DNA of 64,000 nucleotides from Smithellaceae bacterium (GTDB lineage: Bacteria; Desulfobacterota; Syntrophia; Syntrophales; Smithellaceae): assembly GCA_030690945.1 (NCBI GenBank), contig JAUYFM010000033.1, positions 62,001 through 126,000 on the forward strand. The letters run 5' to 3'. Both the position numbers and the translations under genes were made by a program. A model generated the notes under the pieces. The model made no database searches, was not told where the DNA came from, and saw only the letters and a program-made list of their open reading frames with translations. Shown in pieces: positions 58,594 to 64,000 of this stretch; the stretch's first letter is position 1, and each line of letters begins with the position of its first letter.

Positions 58594-59580
58594 TTAAGTT
58601 AAAGCGTCATGGATAATATCGTCGATCGCTTCTGAATACTTTATCGAGGCTCGTTCCAGGGCGGCGGCAAAACCTGCCTCGAGAGATAAGCAGGGATTGG
58701 CATTGATTTCCAGCACCCAGGGCTGACCGTTTTGATCGATGCGGAAATCAACGCGGGCGTATCCGCGCAGACCGAACAGATACCAGCAATTCAGAGCAAT
58801 ATCCCGCAGTCGATTCACCAGATCGGCGTCCTGTGATGGAATATCCAGTGTACGCCTTGTATTGTCATATTCAAAAGAATCTTCCACCCACTTGGCTCGG
58901 TAATCGAGTAATTTCAGTTTATCTGGCGGGTAATCTTGAAAAAGCATTTCCGCGGCAGGCAGAATCCGAATACCCTGATCGGAGGCCAGTAAGGCGATAT
59001 TAAACTCCCTTCCGTCAATGTAGGCTTCGGCAAAGCAGTCCATGCCAAGTTTTTGCTTGCGTTTTTTCAGGGCGTCCAGGAGCATTTCCCGATTATCTGT
59101 CCGAAGAATGGATGCGTCATCCAGGCCGACGGAAGCGTCTTCCCAGGAAGCCTTCAAAATATACGTGTCAGTGACAGCATGTCCGACGGCGATTCCGTCG
59201 GCGGTCAGCCAGGGTGGTGTGGCAATGCCTTCGGCGTGTAACATTTTTTTCGTGAGGGGTTTATTGGAGGTTAAAAACATGGCATCCGTCCGGCAGCCCG
59301 TGTAGGGAAGCCGCAAAAAATCAAGCAAGGCGGTTGCAAAGTAGATCATGCTGCCACGGCCAGCCAGCGTTTCCACCAGATTGAAAACAACATAGGGTTG
59401 AAGAGAGCGGAGTTTTGCAATCGTTACATTTAAATCCATGACAAAAGGCAACATAACCGGCTCATAGCCCAGGGAAACCATCGCCTGTGCAATGGTTTCG
59501 GCCTGTCGAAGGGTATCGAGTTCATCTTCGCCTGCATCCTGTGCCACATCCGTATGTAAAATGACTATTCTTCTTATCAA
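58594..59580 (-). CDS. D-Ala-D-Ala-ligase-like ATP-grasp protein, second
   Basis: A 328-residue ATP-grasp ligase: N-terminal domain IVILHTDVAQDAGEDELDTLRQAETIAQAM, a Lys-containing strand TYILKASWEDASVGLD, and the Mg-binding ARVDFRIDQNGQPWVLEINANPCLS (Asp, Glu, Asn ligands). It resembles Ddl but with an altered glycine-rich loop and different N-terminus, so a different amino-acid pair is likely. It is tied to kamA and another ATP-grasp gene in one operon; the gap to the upstream gene is 33 bases. Confidence 0.87.
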   Translation of the reverse strand: MIRRIVILHTDVAQDAGEDELDTLRQAETIAQAMVSLGYEPVMLPFVMDLNVTIAKLRSLQPYVVFNLVETLAGRGSMIYFATALLDFLRLPYTGCRTDAMFLTSNKPLTKKMLHAEGIATPPWLTADGIAVGHAVTDTYILKASWEDASVGLDDASILRTDNREMLLDALKKRKQKLGMDCFAEAYIDGREFNIALLASDQGIRILPAAEMLFQDYPPDKLKLLDYRAKWVEDSFEYDNTRRTLDIPSQDADLVNRLRDIALNCWYLFGLRGYARVDFRIDQNGQPWVLEINANPCLSLEAGFAAALERASIKYSEAIDDIIHDALT

Positions 59581-59613
59581 TGACTTCTCGTCCTCATGAT
59601 TTTAGGGTTCGAC

Positions 59614-60648
59614 TTAACGTGTCTTTATGATGCCGGCACGCTCTAAAGCGGAATTCAGAATATCGGTAATCAGCCGGTGGTAGGATATGCCCATAAGCTG
59701 GCAAAGAATGGGCAGGTCCGAACGAACCGGATTCAAACCGGCCAGAGAATTTACTTCGATAAAATGCGGGATGCCGCGAGCGTCCGATCGCAGGTCAATG
59801 CGTCCCCCATCTTTCAATCCGAGACCGCGCCAAGCGGCAAGAGATATCTTCATGGCCTGCCTGGCTTCCGCGTCATCGACTGCGGCGTATCGCACGAGGT
59901 TTTCATAATGTTCCTTATTCTCGTAGGAGTAGGCATGCTGTTCAGCGGCCGGATTCAAAATGACCTCCATGGCGCCGAGGGCGCGGGCGTCCTTGCCAGA
60001 GCCTATGATCCCAACGGTAAATTCGCGTCCGGGCAGATACGTTTCCACCAGCACCGGCTGACAAAAAGTCTGGAGAAGGTTCATGCAGGCGTTGCGCAGA
60101 TCTTCGGCGTTGTCAATTTTGGATAGAGCGGTGATGCCTTTGCCCGTGCCTTCCGCGACGGGTTTGGCAAAAAGGGGATAGGGAAGGGAAATGTGGTCAA
60201 TATCCTCCAGATCGGAAACTACGGCAAAGTCCGGTGTGGGAATACCCAGATCGCGCACGACATGTTTGGTCATGCCCTTATGAAGGGTCAGAGCCTGTCC
60301 GAGAGGATCAGAGAAGGTATAGGGAATTTTGTAGGCATCCAATAGCGCGGGAACCTGCGCTTCCCGGCCAAAGCCATGCAGGCCTTCGGCAATATTAAAA
60401 ACAAGATCCCAACGGTCGCCTGCGGCCAGGCGGCGGGTCAGCGCCTGAACGTGACCGATGCGGTCGATCTGGTGGCCGTTTGCTAAAATGACGTTTTCAA
60501 TTGCTTCAATGGTGTCGGGTTTGTCGAATTCGGCGGTTTCTTCCAGGCTGTAACCTTCACGCAGGTAATCGTCGCGCAAGTCGTAGGTAAGGCCGACGGT
60601 TATTTTTCGCGAGGCGCTGGTTGATGGAAAGTCTGGGTTACCGGACAT
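59614..60648 (-). CDS. D-Ala-D-Ala-ligase-like ATP-grasp protein, first
   Basis: A 344-residue ATP-grasp ligase. Motifs: TVGLTYDLRDDYLREGYS at the start, PLFAKPVAEGTGKGI as nucleotide-binding loop, and the Mg site GGRIDLRSDARGIPHFIEVNSLAGL. Related but clearly distinct from the downstream ATP-grasp protein, so they probably form different bonds or successive steps. It follows kamA by 17 bases. Its likely substrate is beta-lysine from KamA or a peptide of it; this is inference. Confidence 0.87.
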   Translation of the reverse strand: MSGNPDFPSTSASRKITVGLTYDLRDDYLREGYSLEETAEFDKPDTIEAIENVILANGHQIDRIGHVQALTRRLAAGDRWDLVFNIAEGLHGFGREAQVPALLDAYKIPYTFSDPLGQALTLHKGMTKHVVRDLGIPTPDFAVVSDLEDIDHISLPYPLFAKPVAEGTGKGITALSKIDNAEDLRNACMNLLQTFCQPVLVETYLPGREFTVGIIGSGKDARALGAMEVILNPAAEQHAYSYENKEHYENLVRYAAVDDAEARQAMKISLAAWRGLGLKDGGRIDLRSDARGIPHFIEVNSLAGLNPVRSDLPILCQLMGISYHRLITDILNSALERAGIIKTR

Positions 60649-60665
60649 AATTTATTTTCACGATC

Positions 60666-61976
60666 CTAATGGATATCCTTCGACTCTGCGTGATTGTCCG
60701 GGTAGCGGAAGATATTGCCTTCGTAATTGCGCATCAGCAAATCGCCTTTATCCCAGCCTGTGGCGTATTCGGGAAGCAACGGAATTTTTCCGCCGCCACC
60801 GGGGGCGTCAACGACATAGGTTGGTACGGCGTAACCGGTTGTATGGCCGCGCAAACCCTGGATGATCTCCAGTCCCTTGCTGATTGGCGTGCGGAAATGG
60901 GAGGAGCCGGGAATCGGATCGCATTGATACAGGTAGTAGGGGCGGACGCGAATCTGCAAAAGGCCATGCACCAGCCTGGACATCGTGGAGACCGAGTCAT
61001 TAATTCCGGATAACAAAACGGTCTGGCTGCCTAGAGGAATGCCGGCGTCGGCCAGACGGATGCAGGCGGCGCTCATTTCGGGGGTCAGTTCGTCGGGATG
61101 CGTGATGTGGATGCTCATCCAAAGGGGATGGTATTTTTTCAGCATGGAAACCAGAGCCGGCGTAATCCGTTGAGGCAGTACCACCGGTGCTTTGGTGCCG
61201 ATACGGATCAGTTCAACGTGCGGAATATCTTTGAGTCGCGAAAGGAGCCACTCGAGCTTTTCGTCGGACAGCGTCAGAGGATCGCCGCCGGAGAGGAGAA
61301 CGTCGCGGATATTCGGATTAGATTCGATGTAGGCCAGCGCCTTTTCCCATTTGGCGGTGTCAATAAAACATTGATGCTGCCGTCCGAAGATGCGGGAACG
61401 GGTGCAGTAGCGGCAATAGGTCGCGCAGATGTCGGTAACCAGAAACAAGACGCGGTCAGGATAGCGATGCACGATGCCGGGAACCGGGGAATCGGCGTCT
61501 TCGCAAAGAGGGTCTTCTTCTTCGCCCTTTGTATGCAGACATTCATCGACCACCGGAACGACTGAGCGGCGCAGCGGAGACGACGGGTCCTCGGTGGAAA
61601 TCAGACTGGCGTAGTAAGGGGTAATGGCGACAGGTAAGTCTCCCGACGGGTGCATCATGGCCTGACGTTCGTTGTCGGAAAGATGAATGATGGTATCGAG
61701 TACCTGGACGTCGCGAATGGCGTTTTGAAATTGCCAGCGCCAGTCAAACCATTCGATGCGGCTGATGTCAGGATAATGTTTTTTACGGAAGGCTCGGGAG
61801 CGGGGTGAATCTTTAAAAGGAAAATAAAGTCGCTCTGGCTTTGATTTTGCCAGGGAAGGTTGTGAATTGTTAGTGGGCGACGAAAAGAAATCCGTCACTT
61901 CATTTTGTGCCACTACAAGACCGGTCATCGTACCCGGAGGCTCTGTATCCTCACTAAACAGCGTCTCGTTTTCCAT
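60666..61976 (-). CDS. kamA: Lysine 2,3-aminomutase (radical SAM)
   Basis: A 436-residue radical SAM, PLP-dependent aminomutase. [4Fe-4S] cysteines at C184, C188, C191 (CATYCRYC). PLP lysine K397 in PGGGGK. The two residues that bind the lysine side-chain amine in clostridial LAM (D293, D330) are conserved as D353 (QCDPIPG) and D390 (VVDAPGGGG) with a constant offset of 60. In glutamate 2,3-aminomutase these are Lys and Asn as I recall, so lysine is the expected substrate. It makes L-beta-lysine. AGGAG precedes the ATG, and a promoter lies ~70 bases upstream. It is the first gene of a four-gene operon. Confidence 0.92.
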   Translation of the reverse strand: MENETLFSEDTEPPGTMTGLVVAQNEVTDFFSSPTNNSQPSLAKSKPERLYFPFKDSPRSRAFRKKHYPDISRIEWFDWRWQFQNAIRDVQVLDTIIHLSDNERQAMMHPSGDLPVAITPYYASLISTEDPSSPLRRSVVPVVDECLHTKGEEEDPLCEDADSPVPGIVHRYPDRVLFLVTDICATYCRYCTRSRIFGRQHQCFIDTAKWEKALAYIESNPNIRDVLLSGGDPLTLSDEKLEWLLSRLKDIPHVELIRIGTKAPVVLPQRITPALVSMLKKYHPLWMSIHITHPDELTPEMSAACIRLADAGIPLGSQTVLLSGINDSVSTMSRLVHGLLQIRVRPYYLYQCDPIPGSSHFRTPISKGLEIIQGLRGHTTGYAVPTYVVDAPGGGGKIPLLPEYATGWDKGDLLMRNYEGNIFRYPDNHAESKDIH

Positions 61977-62439
61977 TCATTCTCCTTCCGGAAGCATCCT
62001 TCCTCTTAAAAAAGCACCCATCAAAAAACAACTTTATTAATTTTTGAATTTACGCAAGCAGAAAAATTTGTCAACAATTATTTTGCATTTTAGCTTCAAA
62101 AATGAAAATAATTTTAAAAAAGTTGGGACGAATTTTTCAAAATATTTTTGCGTGCGTGGCGATGTTCAACACGTCCGACAGATCAAGCCCGTCATGGCGA
62201 CTACGAGATATACGAAAAGAGCATTTTCGCAGCATTCAGCTCTTCATGAAATATCGGGAAAAAACTGGAATGACGATACAATTTGGGTTGCCGAAGAAAT
62301 CGGGATAAGGTAGAAAGAAGCCATAGGCCTTGGTATCCGTTATAAGGAAATGTATATGGGATAAAGATTTCACGCCGCCATGTCGCACATCGCGCGATAA
62401 GAAGAGAAGGGGCGCAACGAACGTGGAGGGAGATAAAAT
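61977..62439. other. Intergenic region between divergent kamA and mutM
   Basis: 463 bases with no convincing gene. The short frames at 62044-62313 and 62102-62308 lack a ribosome-binding site and coding character. The kamA promoter lies at 62047-62074. No promoter for mutM could be identified with confidence. AT-rich first half. Confidence 0.5.
62047..62074 (-). promoter_or_regulatory. Promoter of the kamA operon
   Basis: On the minus strand TTGACA (62074-62069), 16-base spacer, TAAATT (62052-62047). It leads to the kamA ATG at 61976 with a leader of ~65 bases. Confidence 0.65.
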
Positions 62440-63213
62440 ATGCCTGAGCTTCCGGAAGTTGAGACGCTATGCCGCCAACTGCATGCCAGAGTAGCGGGGG
62501 AAAAAATTTTAGCGACGGTCGTTTATGATGACAAACTCGCCGGTCTCGGAAGCGTCAGAGATTGCATGATCAAGGCAGTCCGGCGCTCCGGGAAAACGAT
62601 TGCGCTAATGCTCAACGACGGCAGAAGCATCACGATTCATTTGCGCATGACCGGGCGATTGCTCTGGCAGCAAGACAGGAAACGAGAAGCGCATACCCGA
62701 TGGCGGATGACGCTTGCCGATGGAAACGTCGACCTGGTTGATCCGCGGCGCTTCGCAACGGTTAAGGTTGAGACGACGGGGCAGGAAAAAGATTTTAAGG
62801 ATTTAATGACTGGCTTTAATGAGAAGACATTTCTGGAGAAACAGTCTGCGCGAAAAGTCAGCGTTAAAATTTTGCTCATGGATCCGAAGGCGATAGCGGG
62901 TATCGGTAACATCTATGCTTGTGAGATTTTGCATCGCGCAGGCATTTCTCCTTTTCGGCAAGCGGCGACGCTCGGCGAAAGGGAATGGAGGACGGTGTTT
63001 CGTCAGGCCAGATGTATCTTGAAAAAGGGCATTGAAAAACGGGGAACATCCATCTCCGATTGGCGCGATCTTTACGGGTGCCAGGGCGAGAATCAAAACG
63101 AACTTAAAGCTTACAGACAAGAAGGAAAGACTTGCTGCGTATGCGGAGGGGTCATTGCCCGGGTTAAGCAGGGTGGACGCAGTACATTTTACTGTCCGCA
63201 GTGTCAAAAGTAG
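62440..63213 (+). CDS. mutM: Formamidopyrimidine-DNA glycosylase
   Basis: A 257-residue Fpg/Nei enzyme. Catalytic P1 and E2 after Met removal (MPELPEVETL), conserved K52 in SGKTIALML, GIGNIYACEIL (helix-two-turn-helix Asn), and a C-terminal zinc finger C232-x2-C235...C252-x2-C255 with the DNA-binding Arg (QGGRSTFYC). It excises oxidised purines such as 8-oxoguanine and cleaves the strand. GTGGAGGGAG lies upstream of the ATG. Slightly shorter than E. coli Fpg (269). Confidence 0.95.
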   Translation: MPELPEVETLCRQLHARVAGEKILATVVYDDKLAGLGSVRDCMIKAVRRSGKTIALMLNDGRSITIHLRMTGRLLWQQDRKREAHTRWRMTLADGNVDLVDPRRFATVKVETTGQEKDFKDLMTGFNEKTFLEKQSARKVSVKILLMDPKAIAGIGNIYACEILHRAGISPFRQAATLGEREWRTVFRQARCILKKGIEKRGTSISDWRDLYGCQGENQNELKAYRQEGKTCCVCGGVIARVKQGGRSTFYCPQCQK

Positions 63214-63427
63214 AGAAGCGTAAGGCGTCAGGTGTGAGGCGAGGAGCAAGAGCGTTATTTCCCGCACTTGCTTTACAGTGGCTTCATGCATATCATGCCT
63301 GGTAGGTATAATAGGTTAATAGTAAGGGAGCTTCCTTTTTCAACCCGGTTTACACCTGTTATGGTAAGGATACGTCAAGAAAATATCGTGAACACATGAA
63401 AATAAACAGAAAACATGGAGCAAGCAG

Positions 63428-64000
63428 ATGAATCCGGCAACAATAATTGAAAAAGCGATGAAAGAAGGAAGAGCCGCATTGACGGAAGCGGAGGCAAAAC
63501 AAGTTCTCAAAAACCATAACATCCCGGTGGTAACAGAGATAATAATTAATAATATTGATGACATAGAATCGTCGGCACGTGAAATGGGTTACCCGGTGGT
63601 TTTAAAAGGGTTAGGAAGTAAGCTGACGCATAAAACAGAAAAAGGTTTGGTCAAGCTCAATATCAAAACTCCGGAAGATCTTCAGGCAGCGGCTGTATAT
63701 ATAAAGGATGCGGCAGGGACAGATTTGGAAGGATTTTTGCTTCAACCCATGTTGGAAGGCAAAAGGGAATTTGTTGCCGGTCTCTTTTTCGATGCGCAGT
63801 TCGGTCCGGCGATTATGTTTGGGTTGGGGGGCATATTTACGGAGGTCATTGGCGATGTCGTTTTCCGTCTTGCTCCTCTCGATGAAAGAGAAGCCAGATC
63901 AATGATTCAGGAATTGCACGCTCAAAAGCTGCTGGGTAACTTCCGCGGTGAAAAAGCGACGGACATGGATGCTCTGGTAAAAGTACTGGTTGGCCTGTCT
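63428..64000 (+). CDS. ATP-grasp subunit/domain of ADP-forming acyl-CoA synthetase (3' truncated by window edge)
   Basis: An open frame from the ATG at 63428 (TGGAGCAAGCAG upstream) runs off the window after 191 codons. The protein begins MNPATIIEKAMKEGRAALTE and shows the ATP-grasp_5 pattern: GYPVVLKGLGSKLTHKTEKGLVKLNI, a nucleotide-binding QPMLEGKREFVAGLF, GPAIMFGLGGIFTEVIGDVVFRLAPL, and the segment ELHAQKLLGNFRG. This matches the beta part of ADP-forming acetyl/acyl-CoA synthetases, which make ATP from acyl-CoA in anaerobes. Whether an alpha part is fused downstream cannot be seen. Confidence 0.88.
   Translation, partial: MNPATIIEKAMKEGRAALTEAEAKQVLKNHNIPVVTEIIINNIDDIESSAREMGYPVVLKGLGSKLTHKTEKGLVKLNIKTPEDLQAAAVYIKDAAGTDLEGFLLQPMLEGKREFVAGLFFDAQFGPAIMFGLGGIFTEVIGDVVFRLAPLDEREARSMIQELHAQKLLGNFRGEKATDMDALVKVLVGLS

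Noticed and set aside
62044-62313. Open frames of 68-89 residues between kamA and mutM
   Set aside because: No ribosome-binding site, no family signal, and it overlaps the kamA promoter region.
1-64000. CRISPR array, prophage or defence island
   Set aside because: No regularly spaced repeats, no Cas, phage structural, integrase or restriction genes seen in any frame.

Overview
The window looks like a chromosomal segment of a Gram-negative, probably anaerobic deltaproteobacterium (Desulfobacterota, perhaps Syntrophaceae-like). That placement is inferred from gene mix: an RtcB/archease pair, a PaaK plus double-ACT pair, a PiT/DUF47 pair, an ADP-forming acyl-CoA synthetase fragment, a QueG-like Fe-S protein and a Wza/Wzz envelope polysaccharide locus. 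No rRNA, tRNA, CRISPR array, prophage or complete insertion sequence was seen.

Layout. 1-5.5 kb: 3' end of gyrA, a small exported rhodanese set between two ~93-bp direct repeats, archease and rtcB (RNA repair), a twin zinc-ribbon protein and a QueG-like Fe-S protein. 5.5-9.7 kb: a minus-strand cassette of polysaccharide deacetylase, carrier protein, stand-alone adenylation enzyme and acyl-CoA-dehydrogenase-like flavoprotein. The last three resemble the proline-to-pyrrole carrier-protein trio of secondary metabolism. 9.7-18.4 kb: a mosaic block bounded by a decayed and an intact copy of the same acetyltransferase gene. It holds a GT2, a methyltransferase, an AT-rich GtrA/GtrB/GT87-like module and an hddA-galE-hddC-gmhA heptose operon with its own promoter.

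18.4-47.7 kb is a large exopolysaccharide locus with two arms diverging from a promoter region near 36.7 kb. The left arm (minus strand) carries galE, a membrane-anchored protein, a secreted beta-propeller, four glycosyltransferases, an OmpA-like protein, two MurJ-type flippases flanking two GNAT/FemAB-like transferases, an ATP-grasp ligase and two more acyltransferase-like proteins. The right arm (plus strand) carries an XRE-type regulator, Wza-like and Wzz-like proteins, an O-antigen ligase/polymerase-like protein, an ExeA-type ATPase with SPOR-like repeats, a BY-kinase-like ATPase lacking the P-loop lysine, two GT4 enzymes and the initiating polyprenyl glycosylphosphotransferase. Together they could start a lipid-linked repeat (glycosylphosphotransferase), extend and decorate it, flip it (MurJ-like), polymerise it (Wzy-like) and export it (Wzz/Wza). 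The amino-acid-type enzymes suggest aminoacyl or acyl decoration.

47.7-64 kb is mostly housekeeping: quinone oxidoreductase, ACT protein and PaaK, a HAMP-GGDEF protein with lipoprotein, NUDIX hydrolase, thioredoxin with two zinc ribbons, YbaK, LysA, Pit with DUF47, mutM, and the start of an acyl-CoA synthetase at the right edge. It also includes an operon of lysine 2,3-aminomutase, two D-Ala-D-Ala-ligase-like enzymes and a GNAT, which looks like an uncharacterised beta-lysine pathway. Dispersed palindromes and a MITE-like element sit in the intergenic gaps.
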